Assembly (NCBI RefSeq): GCF_002902625.1
Contig: NZ_PPRG01000003.1
Location: 20,235 to 84,234, forward strand
DNA length: 64,000 nucleotides
Origin: Staphylococcus devriesei
GTDB taxonomy: Bacteria; Bacillota; Bacilli; Staphylococcales; Staphylococcaceae
Direction: 5' to 3'
Position 1 is the stretch's first letter. Each line of letters begins with the position of its first letter. Positions 1 through 8,723 of this stretch are shown piece by piece. The notes below the pieces were generated by a model. The model saw only the letters and a list, made by a program, of their open reading frames with translations. It searched no databases and was not told the DNA's origin. Both the position numbers and the translations under genes were made by a program.

Positions 1-156
1 CCCGTTTAACGTAGCGATAGATGGTGGAATCCTGAAGTCTTTAGCGAATTCTGCAGTTAATGGTATAGCTGTATATAAACTGCTCATAACAATAATTCCT
101 GCGATAAAGAATATCGTTGTTATTTTATTATAATTCATTGGTTTTTGAATAGACAT
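1..156 (-). CDS. MFS transporter, N-terminal part only (runs off the window)
   Basis: The first 52 codons of a minus-strand gene are visible, starting at the ATG at 156-154. The peptide begins MSIQKPMNYNKITT, followed by a hydrophobic helix (about residues 15-31), then an acidic/amphipathic stretch ending FRIPPSIATLNG. That pattern of helix 1 followed by a short periplasm-facing segment is usual for the 12-14 helix major facilitator family. The remainder lies outside the window, so substrate and length are unknown. A weak AAAGGG ribosome site precedes the ATG. It is transcribed away from the oxidoreductase at 430. Confidence 0.6.
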   Translation of the reverse strand, partial: MSIQKPMNYNKITTIFFIAGIIVMSSLYTAIPLTAEFAKDFRIPPSIATLNG

Positions 157-364
157 TGTTATTACCCTTTCATAAAGTTTTTCACAACATTTATATTATG
201 CCACGATATTTAACTTTTCTAAAGACTGTTTGAAATTTACAAAATACTTTTAAAGTTCATATATTTGCGTTAACTCTTAATATATCCCCAATTAGATCCC
301 AATACATAAAAAATAAAAAACCTACATTTTCAAAAATAAATATCTCTAATTCGAAACATTTCTA

Positions 365-393
365 TTGACTAACCTTTAAAATAGGCATACAAT
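365..393 (+). promoter_or_regulatory. Sigma-A type promoter of the luciferase-like oxidoreductase gene
   Basis: TTGACT (365-370) is followed after exactly 17 bases by TACAAT (388-393). Both hexamers are one base from consensus, and the start codon lies about 35 bases downstream. The rest of the 157-429 gap is AT-rich and shows nothing else I can support. Confidence 0.75.
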
Positions 394-429
394 TCAAGTA
401 TAAAATTTATACCAATAGGAGGTGGCGTG

Positions 430-1482
430 TTGAAAATAGAATTAGGATTGACTTCATTTGCGGATAATGGAAACATTTATATGCCCGATGGTAAACAAGA
501 AGCAGTATCTAATGCTCAAAGAATTCGCGATATAGTTGAAGAAATTGAATTGGCTGACCAATTAGGGTTAGACATTTACGGATTAGGTGAGCATCACCGA
601 GAAGATTACGCAGTTTCAGACCCTGTGACTGTATTAGCTGCTGCAGCTGGCCGTACTACAAATATTAAGTTATCTTCAGCGGTAACAGTCTTATCCTCTG
701 ATGATCCTGTGCGTGTCTATCAACGTTTCTCAACATTAGATGCAGTATCTAATGGACGTGCTGAAATAATGATTGGTCGAGGGTCATTCATCGAATCTTT
801 CCCATTATTCGGTTATAATTTAGATGACTACGAAGATTTATTTAATGAAAAGTTACAATTACTCTTACATATTAATGAACATGAAGTAGTCAGTTGGGAT
901 GGTAAATTGAGACCAAGTTTTGAAGCGACAGGAATTTATCCGCGTGTAGAACATGGTAAATTACCTATTTCAATTGCGACTGGTGGCACACCTGAATCTT
1001 CATTAAGAGCTGGTGCCTTTGGATTACCAATTACGTATGCGATTATTGGCGGTAATCCTAGACGATTTACACGTAATATTGAAATTTATAAATCCGTGGC
1101 AGAATCATATGGCCATAATCCTGATGAATTGCCAGTCTCTGTACATTCTTGGGGTTACGTAGCTGAAACAGATGAACAAGCTAAGAAAGAGTACTTCCCT
1201 TCTTTAAAAGCACATCATGATATTTTAGGTCGCGAACGTGGTTGGCCTGAATTTGATGAAAATATGTTTGAAAGAGAAATAGGAAGTAATGGTGCAATCT
1301 ACCTTGGCAGTCCCGAAACGGTTGCCCAAAAGATTATTGAGACGGTAGAAACATTAGGACTTAACCGCTTCATGATTCATACCCCTGTAGGCTCTATGCC
1401 TCATGACTATGTAATGAAGTCAATTCGTCTATTTGGCGAACGCGTTAAACCTATTGTTGATAAATATTTTGAAAACAAATAA
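430..1482 (+). CDS. LLM class flavin-dependent oxidoreductase (luciferase-like)
   Basis: About 350-residue protein of the bacterial luciferase-like TIM-barrel family, which uses FMN or F420 for oxidation or mono-oxygenation of unknown small molecules. Visible family features are the N-terminal strand IELGLTSFAD, the GLGEHHRED motif near residue 52, SSAVTVLSSDDPVRVYQ, the flavin-site stretch GRGSFIESFPLFGY, and SIATGGTPES followed by FGLPITYAIIGG. The start is uncertain: GTG at 427 is only a few bases from AGGAGG (417-422), so TTG at 430 with seven-base spacing is preferred. A good promoter lies upstream, and the next gene follows after 18 bases, so the two are probably co-transcribed. Substrate not predictable. 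Confidence 0.88.
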   Translation: MKIELGLTSFADNGNIYMPDGKQEAVSNAQRIRDIVEEIELADQLGLDIYGLGEHHREDYAVSDPVTVLAAAAGRTTNIKLSSAVTVLSSDDPVRVYQRFSTLDAVSNGRAEIMIGRGSFIESFPLFGYNLDDYEDLFNEKLQLLLHINEHEVVSWDGKLRPSFEATGIYPRVEHGKLPISIATGGTPESSLRAGAFGLPITYAIIGGNPRRFTRNIEIYKSVAESYGHNPDELPVSVHSWGYVAETDEQAKKEYFPSLKAHHDILGRERGWPEFDENMFEREIGSNGAIYLGSPETVAQKIIETVETLGLNRFMIHTPVGSMPHDYVMKSIRLFGERVKPIVDKYFENK

Positions 1483-1500
1483 AAAGGAGATTTTTAAATT

Positions 1501-1860
1501 ATGATTTTACGTTATGCTGCAAACTTAAAACTTGCTAAAGAATTATACACTGCTTCAAAACCAAAACTTAAAGGTGACCAAGAAATGAAAGAAACTTTCA
1601 CAAATGTATTTGGTTTACCTGAAAACTCAGTTAAATTAGCTGGCTCATTAGAAGCTGCTGCCGCTGCTTTCTACGCAGTTAGTTTCTTAAACAAAAACTT
1701 ATCTCGTTTAGGTTCAATCACTACTTTCGGTGTATTAGGCGTTGCTGCTTACAAACATTTCGAAGCTGGTCACGGTAAAGAAGGCGCGCAACATGCGTTA
1801 GACTTATTAGGCTTAGCTGCGTTAAGTTTCGCTGATACTTTTGATTGTGACAATAAATAA
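1501..1860 (+). CDS. Small DoxX-like membrane protein
   Basis: A 119-residue protein with an N-terminal amphipathic lysine-rich segment (MILRYAANLKLAKELYTASK) and three hydrophobic stretches: LAGSLEAAAAAFYAVSFL near residue 50, a glycine-rich one near 72-85, and ALDLLGLAALSFA near 100. This resembles short DoxX-like four-helix proteins, but no catalytic or binding motif is visible, so the family call is tentative. AAGGAGA lies nine bases before the ATG. It sits 18 bases after the luciferase-like gene and ahead of a strong terminator, so the two probably share a transcript and perhaps a redox role (inference). Confidence 0.7.
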   Translation: MILRYAANLKLAKELYTASKPKLKGDQEMKETFTNVFGLPENSVKLAGSLEAAAAAFYAVSFLNKNLSRLGSITTFGVLGVAAYKHFEAGHGKEGAQHALDLLGLAALSFADTFDCDNK

Positions 1861-1867
1861 TTTAAAA

Positions 1868-1909
1868 AGAGAGGTTGGGCATTTATTAGAATGTTCCAAC
1901 CTCTTTTTT
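1868..1909 (+). terminator. Rho-independent terminator
   Basis: AGAGGTTGG (1870-1878) pairs with CCAACCTCT (1896-1904), followed by a T-run. An A-rich left flank lets it also serve the convergent msrA gene. Confidence 0.8.
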
Positions 1910-1943
1910 CATACCTTATTTCTGATGAAAGTCATATCTTGTT

Positions 1944-2420
1944 TTATAAATATTTAGTTAGTATGTCCGAACGAATATGACAATAACTGATATCTTCTGG
2001 CGATTTATCTAATCTGTCTTGATGTTCTTCGGCACTTTTAACATAATTGTTTAATGGTAAGACCTCGACCGCAATGCGTTCTTTATCTTCTCGGTTGTTA
2101 ATAAAGTCCTGTGCTTCTTGAAGATGCTTATCGTCTTCACTATAAATACCTGTGCGATATTTAGGACCTTCGTCGACGCCCTGTTTATTCACACTATAAG
2201 GGTCTATTATTTCGAACAGATAGTTCATTAAGTCAGTAATAGTGATACGTTTGGGCTCAAATACAGTTTTTACACATTCTGCATAACCATCATAGTCGCC
2301 ATCTAGTTGACTTGTAGTTCCATTCGCACGTCCTGCTTCAGTTGAAATTACGCCAGGCAGTGTCTTAATAAATGCTTGAGCACCCCATAAACATCCCCCT
2401 GCAATATAAACTGTTTCCAT
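1944..2420 (-). CDS. msrA: Peptide-methionine (S)-S-oxide reductase (MsrA family)
   Basis: Reduces the S epimer of methionine sulfoxide in oxidised proteins. The catalytic motif appears as GGCLWGAQAF at the N-terminus; most MsrA proteins have GCFW. The family core EAGRANG, YAECVKTVF (Y-x-E-x-V), and LMNYLFEIIDPYSVNKQGVDEGPKYR are present. Further cysteines occur at YAEC and SYCHIRSD. The length (about 158 residues) is normal for the short staphylococcal MsrA type. An upstream GTG is in frame, but AAGGAAG lies eight bases before the ATG at 2420, so that start is chosen. It converges with the gene at 1501. Confidence 0.9.
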   Translation of the reverse strand: METVYIAGGCLWGAQAFIKTLPGVISTEAGRANGTTSQLDGDYDGYAECVKTVFEPKRITITDLMNYLFEIIDPYSVNKQGVDEGPKYRTGIYSEDDKHLQEAQDFINNREDKERIAVEVLPLNNYVKSAEEHQDRLDKSPEDISYCHIRSDILTKYL

Positions 2421-2478
2421 CAATATCACTTCCTTTTCTCTAAATTATACATAAAAGAAATAAAGTGATGGATTATTT

Positions 2479-3510
2479 TTAAGCGGCATTATCTTCTGAG
2501 TTGGCATCTTCTTCATCTGAAGATGATTCTGCACTTTCGGCTTCTTCTTCAGCTTGTTCTTCTTGTTCGGCTTTAGCTTCTTCCTCGGCTTGTTGTTTTT
2601 CGTACTCTGCTTCTTCTTCAGCTTGTTCTTTTTCAAACTCTGCTTCTTCTTTTGCTTGTTGTCTCTCATATTCTGCTTCTTCTTTAGCAGCCTGTTTTTC
2701 GTACTTTTCTTCTTCTTTTTCATACAATGCTTCTACACGTGCTTCTAATTGGTCATATTCGATTTCTAACACATCTTTTGATACATGATTCATCTTTTCA
2801 CCATCAGTAAGAGAATTATATTCATCAACCAAGTCATTATACATAGAAGCTGGGTATGTCACACCTTCATCCTCTTCTTCAGCATCTGTTGAGTCGTCGT
2901 CTGTTGCTGAGTCGTCAGAATCATTTGTTGATGTATTCTCCTCCCTAGCTGAGCTATTACCTGAAGTACTATTGTTTTCATCTGAATTGCTAATGTCAGA
3001 TTTATTAATAACCCATTTTGCTCTTACTTTATTAAAATTTGGTATTGCATCTAGTTCTAAAGTATAGTTATCACTATCTGGAACGTCATAAGTGATATAA
3101 CCTGAAGCTGTATTGTTATGATTCAATTGATGGCTAAATCCTTCATGCATGTCATCACTACTATACCACTCTTCATAGTTCTCATTATTCACTTTCATTC
3201 CAAAATCAGTATTATCTATTAATACTTGATCATCATTATTATTTTTAAATTTAATATAGACTCTTAACGCTTTACCATTTTTTGGTGCACTAAACTCATC
3301 GTAACTATTAATGAATTCTGCTTTTACGACCTTAATATCAATACCGTCTGCTTCAACAACTTGCCCCATTTTAAAAGACTTCATCTTATCTGTCGCTTTG
3401 GCTTTACTGTTTTTCTCTGAATTTTCATCGGAATCTTGATTATTCTCACCGAGAGAACAACCTACTAATAAAAATAAAAACATAATACATATAAAAAATA
3501 ACCTTTTCAT
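2479..3510 (-). CDS. Cell-surface lipoprotein with DUF4352-like domain and C-terminal hendecad coiled coil
   Basis: A 343-residue lipoprotein with signal peptide MKRLFFICIMFLFLLVGC and lipobox LVGC (lipid on Cys18). Residues about 45-170 form a beta-rich domain (KMGQVVEADGIDIKVVKAEF ... NKVRAKWVINKSD) resembling the telokin-like DUF4352 family common in Gram-positive lipoproteins. A disordered Ser/Asp/Glu linker follows (about 172-215), then an acidic helix ending in near-perfect 11-residue repeats (270-325). The C-terminal tail is Ser/Asp/Glu-rich and uncharged patches are absent. Function unknown; the architecture suggests a domain held away from the membrane or wall on a stalk. GGAGGTC precedes the ATG. 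It is a single-gene unit. Confidence 0.82.
   Translation of the reverse strand: MKRLFFICIMFLFLLVGCSLGENNQDSDENSEKNSKAKATDKMKSFKMGQVVEADGIDIKVVKAEFINSYDEFSAPKNGKALRVYIKFKNNNDDQVLIDNTDFGMKVNNENYEEWYSSDDMHEGFSHQLNHNNTASGYITYDVPDSDNYTLELDAIPNFNKVRAKWVINKSDISNSDENNSTSGNSSAREENTSTNDSDDSATDDDSTDAEEEDEGVTYPASMYNDLVDEYNSLTDGEKMNHVSKDVLEIEYDQLEARVEALYEKEEEKYEKQAAKEEAEYERQQAKEEAEFEKEQAEEEAEYEKQQAEEEAKAEQEEQAEEEAESAESSSDEEDANSEDNAA
2536..2703 (-). repeat. In-gene tandem repeat encoding 11-residue coiled-coil units
   Basis: Codes for YEKQAAKEEAE, YERQQAKEEAE, FEKEQAEEEAE, YEKQQAEEEAK and an imperfect fifth unit: five 33-36 bp units in tandem. The 11-residue period is that of a hendecad coiled coil. Confidence 0.85.
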
Positions 3511-3756
3511 ATTGACCTCCTAGTTTTATTTGTAAATCGAAAAAGATATAATTCACACATATAATTCTATATCCAAAAAACTTAAATGCAATATATTTTC
3601 GTAATAAAATTAATATTGTAAGACAATTTAATTTTTAATAAAAAAGCAATATTTAAAATTCGATTTTATGGTTAACGATTATTTTCCGGAAAATACAGAC
3701 TCCAATAAGTTTACTTTCAAGGATTTGATGATATATATCTAGTAAGGAGGGTGCTT

Positions 3757-3984
3757 ATGTTTGGCAATAAAGAAAAAGAATATAACAGATTTTTAGTTGA
3801 AAAAGTTGGAGGAAATGGTTCTACAAGATGCTATATTTTAACGGATAAAAAGACAGGTATTCAATACTTATCAACTTGGATAAGTACAGGTGGTGGAATC
3901 ACACCGTTATTAGATGAAAATGGCAATATTACCAAAGTAGATGTAAGTAACTTAGATGAAGAGGGAAGTAAGATTATAATATAA
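3757..3984 (+). CDS. Small conserved protein, DUF6440-like
   Basis: A 75-residue soluble protein beginning MFGNKEKEYNRFLVEK. The core CYILTDKKTGIQYLSTWIST followed by GGGITPLLDENGNITK matches the small DUF6440 type, whose function is unknown. AGGAGG (3745-3750) is six bases ahead of ATG 3757, so this start is better than the in-frame GTG at 3751. It stands alone between the lipoprotein and the phn cluster. A weak GAGGCAAGGCA...TGTCTTACCTC inverted repeat follows the stop but lacks a T-run. Confidence 0.72.
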   Translation: MFGNKEKEYNRFLVEKVGGNGSTRCYILTDKKTGIQYLSTWISTGGGITPLLDENGNITKVDVSNLDEEGSKIII

Positions 3985-4056
3985 ACAAGAGGCAAGGCAT
4001 CAATAGTTTATACTCTAAAAGCTAATTAATGTGTCTTACCTCTCGTCCTAAAAATA

Positions 4057-4884
4057 TTAAACAATGCGTTTACGTAGCGCGCCCAAAATTAAGTCTACGA
4101 TAGCAACCATAATAACTAAGCCAATTAAAATAATACCTACACGGTCCCAAGAACGTGTTTGTAGCGCAAAGATTAATGGTGTACCAATTCCCCCGGCGCC
4201 AATCAGACCTAAAATAGAAGCTGAACGAAGATTTAATTCAAAACGATATAAAATAAGCGATAAAAATGATGGTAGTATTTGGGGAATAACCGCAAACACT
4301 AGTGTTTTTGTCTTATTGGCTCCACTTGCTTTTAATGATTCTACTGCAGTGAAATCTAGACTTTCAATATCCTCAACAAATAATTTACCTAACATACCAA
4401 CTGAATGAATTCCTAAAGCTAACACTCCTGAAAACGAGCCTGGCCCTACTGCTTTAATAAAGATGAGCGCCATGATTATTTCTGGAAAAACACGAATTAC
4501 ACTTAACATAAACTTTGTTATCCCGCTAATTGAACGTACTTTAATCAAATTAGGCGCCCCTAAAAATGCGAACGGTATACATATAATAGCAGCAATAAAT
4601 GTACCAATGACTGCGATAGCAAACGTTTCTAGTAAGCCACGTAATAAATCCTCGCCTTCTGGAATGTATACATAACCCCAATCAGGATGAAATAACCCGT
4701 AGAAAATTGAGTTTAAAATTTCTAAAGATTTAGATTTTAAATGTAATAAAGGCATGCCTGAAAATCCCCAAGCAATAACAATGATAACAACAAGTGTAAT
4801 AGCCTAATTTTTAATTATTTTTCTTTTATTACTTTTTACTTTTAAAAGGTATTTACGTTCTAAATTTTGCAGATCTTGTGTCAT
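4057..4884 (-). pseudogene. phnE: phnE2 of copy 1: permease with in-frame amber stop
   Basis: Second permease of the copy-1 phosphonate/phosphate ABC transporter. From ATG 4884 the frame reads 26 codons (MTQDLQNLERKYLLKVK...) to a TAG at 4806-4804, then continues open to 4057. The copy-2 homologue has Trp at that position (KNW), so a single TGG-to-TAG change explains it. The interrupted gene would encode 275 residues, the same length as copy 2. Downstream of the stop the permease is intact, including the EAA-type loop (ESLKASGANKTKTLVFAVIPQ), so the mutation looks recent. Internal re-initiation at ATG 4755 would lose the first membrane helix. The ATG overlaps the TGA of the preceding phnE. 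Confidence 0.85.
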
Positions 4885-5681
4885 ATCAATCGTTCCCTCA
4901 CTTTCGAACTCACATAGTCAATTACGACTACAATAACAAGCGTGAATAAAATAATCATTGCCGTTTTAGAATATAGGAATAGTCCTAACGTTGAATCATA
5001 GAAGAGACCAATACCACCTGCTCCTACTAATCCTAATACTGCAGATGCACGAATATTAATTTCGAAAGAGAATAATACATAAGATAAGAATATTGAAACG
5101 GTTTGTGGAATAACACCAAACATAATCCATTTTATTTTATTTGCGCCTACTGCTGTCATAGCTTCCATAGGTCCTGGATCGATTGTTTCAAGTGATTCAT
5201 AGAATAATTTAGCTATGATTGATATTGATAAAACAAATAATGCTAATACCCCTGGTACTTGTCCGATTCCAAATATTGCTACAAATATTGATGCTAATAA
5301 TAAATCAGGAATAGTTCGTAGTATATTTAATAAAAAACGTGCTGGAATTGTAATCCATTTCGTTTTAATAATATTACTCGCACAAATTAATGAAATGGGA
5401 ATCGAAGCAATCGCACCTAGAGACGTTCCTACAATAGCCGCTCGAATCGTGTCTAACATTGGTTGTAAAATTATATGTATATAAGACCAATCCGGCGGCA
5501 CCATTTGTACAAAGAAATTACCAATCTGCGGAAGCCCAACCATTAAGTCACTAATGCTAAATCCAGTATATAAAAAGCTCCATACTACTAGTACCATAAC
5601 TAGTAGCACAGTAAAGCTCGTTTTAAGTGACAACTTCTTATTTAAATATTGATCATATTTGCTTGTTGTAGGTATTGCCAT
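4881..5681 (-). CDS. phnE: Phosphonate/phosphate ABC transporter permease PhnE (copy 1, first permease)
   Basis: A 266-residue inner-membrane permease. The N-terminal tail (MAIPTTSKYDQYLNKK) is followed by a helix near 20-40 and four or five more. The cytoplasmic coupling loop that docks on the ATPase is visible as ESLETIDPGPMEAMTAVGA and NKIKWIMFGVIPQ, followed by NIRASAVLGLVGAGGIG, typical of PhnE. It starts one base after the phnC stop and overlaps the next permease by ATGA, so they are translationally coupled. It is the only intact version of this permease in the window, because its copy-2 counterpart is frameshifted. Confidence 0.92.
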   Translation of the reverse strand: MAIPTTSKYDQYLNKKLSLKTSFTVLLVMVLVVWSFLYTGFSISDLMVGLPQIGNFFVQMVPPDWSYIHIILQPMLDTIRAAIVGTSLGAIASIPISLICASNIIKTKWITIPARFLLNILRTIPDLLLASIFVAIFGIGQVPGVLALFVLSISIIAKLFYESLETIDPGPMEAMTAVGANKIKWIMFGVIPQTVSIFLSYVLFSFEINIRASAVLGLVGAGGIGLFYDSTLGLFLYSKTAMIILFTLVIVVVIDYVSSKVRERLI

Positions 5682-5682
5682 A

Positions 5683-6456
5683 TTAATCCACCCCTAGTTT
5701 TTCATCAGCTTTAAGCTCACGACCATAAATATCATTAAACACTTCTTCTGTCGCTTCACTTGCTGGTCCATCATAAACTAACTCACCGTCGCGTAAGCCT
5801 ATAATCCGAGTTCCATATTCAAGTGCTAAATCGACAAAGTGTAAATTAATTAAAATTGTAATGCCTAACTCTTCGTTAATTCGTTTTAAGTCATCCATAA
5901 CTTGCTTTGTTGTTAAAGGGTCTAATGATGCCACAGGCTCGTCGGCTAGAATAATTGAAGGTTCTTGGGCTAAAGCGCGTGCAATAGAAATACGTTGTTG
6001 TTGTCCTCCTGATAATTCATCTGAACGTTGATTACACTTATCTAATATATTTACTCGATCTAATGCATGCATTGCTTTGATTTTATCTTCTTTTGGAAAA
6101 AGTCCTAACACCATTTTCCAAGTTGGGTGATAGCCGACGCGTCCACTTAATACATTGCGTAGAACTGAAGAGCGTTTTACTAAATTAAAATGTTGAGAAA
6201 TCATACCGATGTTACGGCGCATAAGTAATAAATCCTTACCTGACGCTTTTGCGATGGATTTACCTTCGATAATAATATCGCCAGATGTAACATCATGTAA
6301 TCTATTCACTGATCTTAATAAGGTAGACTTACCAGCACCAGACAGTCCAACGATGACTGCAAAGTCTCCTTTTTCAATATTTAAATTTATATTTTTTAAT
6401 CCTACGTGCCCATTGGGATAAATCTTATTGACCTCTTTAAACTCAATTTGACTCAT
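5683..6456 (-). CDS. phnC: Phosphonate/phosphate ABC transporter ATPase PhnC (copy 1)
   Basis: ATP-hydrolysing subunit of the PhnCDE importer. Walker A is [10 protein letters not shown]-loop region [15 protein letters not shown], signature LSGGQQQR, Walker [12 protein letters not shown], and switch His in NLHFVDLAL. An upstream in-frame extension exists, but the start at 6456 (MSQIEFKEV) follows AAGAAGGGTG and gives 257 residues, the usual PhnC length. A remnant of a stem-loop lies between phnD and this gene. Both copies have an intact phnC, so it may be redundant. Confidence 0.93.
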   Translation of the reverse strand: MSQIEFKEVNKIYPNGHVGLKNINLNIEKGDFAVIVGLSGAGKSTLLRSVNRLHDVTSGDIIIEGKSIAKASGKDLLLMRRNIGMISQHFNLVKRSSVLRNVLSGRVGYHPTWKMVLGLFPKEDKIKAMHALDRVNILDKCNQRSDELSGGQQQRISIARALAQEPSIILADEPVASLDPLTTKQVMDDLKRINEELGITILINLHFVDLALEYGTRIIGLRDGELVYDGPASEATEEVFNDIYGRELKADEKLGVD

Positions 6457-6480
6457 TATTAACACCCTTCTTTTACACAA

Positions 6481-6610
6481 AGAAAGAGGTCTGGACATTC
6501 AATTGAAAGATGGGTCCAAACACTTACTTTGAAATGCCGTTAACCGGTTTCAAACATTTATGTATTTCATGCCCTAAACTCTCAATATTTATATGTCCTA
6601 GCCTCTTTCT
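6481..6610 (-). promoter_or_regulatory. Intra-operon inverted repeat between phnD and phnC (copy 1)
   Basis: AGAAAGAGG-TCT-GGACAT (6481-6498) pairs with ATGTCC-TAG-CCTCTTTCT (6593-6610), leaving a loop of about 94 bases. The same arms occur at the same place in copy 2 although the loops differ, so the structure is conserved. It could be an attenuator or RNA-processing site that sets PhnD above the membrane subunits (inference). Confidence 0.6.
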
Positions 6611-6668
6611 ATATCGCTTATTTAATTGTGCTTGAAACAGCTTTTATTTAAGTAATAAACAAGTCACT

Positions 6669-7622
6669 TTATTTCATATCTTGAACTTGTTTTTCATATT
6701 TTCTAACTATATCAAAATCAGAATCTTGTGCTTCTACATAACTTTCATGACCATATATTTCACTAATAATGTCGTGACCTTCTTTTGTTTTAGCTAAATT
6801 TTTAAATGCTTGTTTTAATTTCTCTTGGAAATCTTTATTCATATCTGAACGTACTGAAATCGTATCATTTGGGATTGGTTCAGTTATTTTAAGGATTTTA
6901 GTATCTTTAAATACATTAGGTTCATCTTTCTTCACTAAATTACGTGCATCTTGATAAACTGCTGTTGCGTCAACGTCTCCATTTAACAATGAAATAACTG
7001 CTTGGTCATGACCTTTAACGTTGATAACTTTCATATCTTTAGTTAAATCAATATTCGCTTCTTCTTTAAGTGTTGCTGCTGGGAAAGTATAACCTGATGT
7101 TGAAGTTACTTCTTGTAATGCAATTTTTTTATTTTTTAAATCTTTTAAGCTATTAATACCTGAATCTTTTTTCACTAAAATTTCTGACTTATAATTCTTC
7201 ACAAGCTCTTTAGACTCAGATCCATCTAAATTAACCCCATAACGTTGAGCTATAAGTAATAAATCTGCTATTTTTTGATCGTGTGCTAATGTGTAAGCTG
7301 TTGGAGGTAAGAAACCAACATCTACTTGTTTAGATTTCATCACTTCCACAATAGTATTGTAGTTTGTTGATACTGATACTTTAACTGGAATATTTAACTC
7401 TTTAGATAATATTTTTTCAAGTGGCTTAGCTTTTGCTTCTAATGTGCCGGCGTTCTGAGATGGTACGAATTGAACTTTTAATTCTTTAGGCGTATAGCCA
7501 TCTTTGCCTGAACCACTGTCAGAACTATTATCTTTGCTACTTAAAGAACTATTATTTCCACAAGCTGTCGCAAAAATAAGGGTTGCCATAGCCATTACTA
7601 AAAGATAAGTGATTTTTTTCAT
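6669..7622 (-). CDS. phnD: Phosphonate/phosphate-binding lipoprotein PhnD (copy 1)
   Basis: Substrate-binding protein of the importer, 317 residues, anchored by a lipid on the Cys of lipobox FATACG after signal peptide MKKITYLLVMAMATLIF. A Ser/Asp-rich linker follows, then the PhnD-family fold: LKVQFVPSQNAGTLEAKAKP, VDVGFLPPTAYTLAH, ALQEVTSTSGYTFPAATL, DVDATAVYQDARN and PIPNDTISVRSDM. The PND(T/S)I loop is typical for oxyanion ligands; phosphonate, phosphite and phosphate ligands are all known in the family, so the true substrate is open. It is first in its operon. Its copy-2 counterpart is frameshifted, so this is the only full PhnD here. Confidence 0.92.
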   Translation of the reverse strand: MKKITYLLVMAMATLIFATACGNNSSLSSKDNSSDSGSGKDGYTPKELKVQFVPSQNAGTLEAKAKPLEKILSKELNIPVKVSVSTNYNTIVEVMKSKQVDVGFLPPTAYTLAHDQKIADLLLIAQRYGVNLDGSESKELVKNYKSEILVKKDSGINSLKDLKNKKIALQEVTSTSGYTFPAATLKEEANIDLTKDMKVINVKGHDQAVISLLNGDVDATAVYQDARNLVKKDEPNVFKDTKILKITEPIPNDTISVRSDMNKDFQEKLKQAFKNLAKTKEGHDIISEIYGHESYVEAQDSDFDIVRKYEKQVQDMK

Positions 7623-7815
7623 TGCATAATGCCCCGGTTCAATATGAAAAGTCTTCTATGGTGTCAAATCACTCGACAATATAAGAGTATCACAATATAG
7701 ACATAAATAGTATTTAATAATCAATGAATTTTATATTTATTTTATACAGTATTAACGCTATCTTGTTAAAATAGTTAAGGGAGAAGTTTACAGAAATGAA
7801 GGGAAAAAGCTAGAG

Positions 7816-7854
7816 AAAACCCCAATATTAGAATTTAATTGTCTAATATTGGGG
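7816..7854 (-). terminator. Rho-independent terminator of phn copy 2
   Basis: A perfect 13-bp stem, CCCCAATATTAGA (7820-7832) with TCTAATATTGGGG (7842-7854), and a nine-base loop. Read on the minus strand the stem ends in GGGG then TTTT (7819-7816), 40 bases past the phnE2 stop. It separates the two operon copies. Confidence 0.88.
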
Positions 7855-7895
7855 GATATATATTATTAATTTTCTTAAAAATTATGTTCAAAAGC

Positions 7896-8723
7896 TTAAA
7901 TGATACGTTTCCGAATAGCGCCTGAAATCAAATCTACAATAGCTACCATTACTACTAAACCAATTAGAATAACACCGACGCGATCCCAAGAACGTGTTTG
8001 TATTGCAAAGATTAACGGAGTCCCTATACCGCCAGCACCAATTAATCCTAGAATAGACGCCGAACGCAAGTTTAATTCAAAACGATATAAAACGAGTGAC
8101 AAAAATGAAGGAAGAATTTGCGGGATAACCGCAAACACTAACGTCTTGGTTTTGTTTGCGCCACTTGCCTTTAATGATTCTACTGATGTGAAATCTAAAC
8201 TTTCGATGTCCTCAACAAACAATTTGCCAAGCATCCCTATTGAATGAATCCCTAAGGCTAACGCTCCCGAGAATGAACCAGGCCCTACTGCTTTAATAAA
8301 AATAAGAGCCATTACTATTTCAGGAAATACACGAATCACACTTAGAAAAAATTTAGTAACTCCACTTACTGGATGTAATTTAACAAGATTACGAGCACCT
8401 AAAAATGCAAACGGAATACACATCATTGCGGCAATAAACGTACCAATAATCGCAATAGCAAACGTTTCGAATAGTCCTCTTAATAAATCCTCACCTGCCG
8501 GGATATATACATAATTCCAATCAGGATGGAACAGACCATTGAAAATTGATTTTAAGATTTCAATAGATTTAGACTTTAATTCTAAAGCTGGCATTCCAGC
8601 GAATCCCCAAGCAATAATAGCTAATACAATTAGTACAATTATCCAATTTTTTATTACTTCTTGCTTTTGCTTTTTAGTTTTTAAAAGATACTTCTCTTCC
8701 AAATGTTTTTCTTCTTGTATCAT
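7896..8723 (-). CDS. phnE: Phosphonate/phosphate ABC transporter permease PhnE (copy 2, second permease)
   Basis: A 275-residue permease; the intact version of the gene that carries an amber stop in copy 1. A charged N-terminus (MIQEEKHLEEKYLLKTKKQKQ) precedes the first helix (WIIVLIVLAIIAWGF). The ATPase-docking loop ESLKASGANKTKTLVFAVIPQ and the family stretch LRSASILGLIGAGGIGTP are present. Its ATG overlaps the stop of the preceding phnE reading frame (ATGA). Because that preceding gene is frameshifted in this copy, translational coupling may be lost and expression is uncertain. Confidence 0.92.
   Translation of the reverse strand: MIQEEKHLEEKYLLKTKKQKQEVIKNWIIVLIVLAIIAWGFAGMPALELKSKSIEILKSIFNGLFHPDWNYVYIPAGEDLLRGLFETFAIAIIGTFIAAMMCIPFAFLGARNLVKLHPVSGVTKFFLSVIRVFPEIVMALIFIKAVGPGSFSGALALGIHSIGMLGKLFVEDIESLDFTSVESLKASGANKTKTLVFAVIPQILPSFLSLVLYRFELNLRSASILGLIGAGGIGTPLIFAIQTRSWDRVGVILIGLVVMVAIVDLISGAIRKRII

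Noticed and set aside
2445..2788. Lysine-rich, Ser/Ala/Cys-rich and Phe-rich open frames over the lipoprotein tail
   Set aside because: They are alternate-frame readings of the low-complexity repeat region, with no ribosome sites.
4064..6421. Several plus-strand frames of 70-115 codons across the phn genes
   Set aside because: They lie antisense to clear ABC transporter genes, and the same shadows recur in copy 2 because the genes are homologous.
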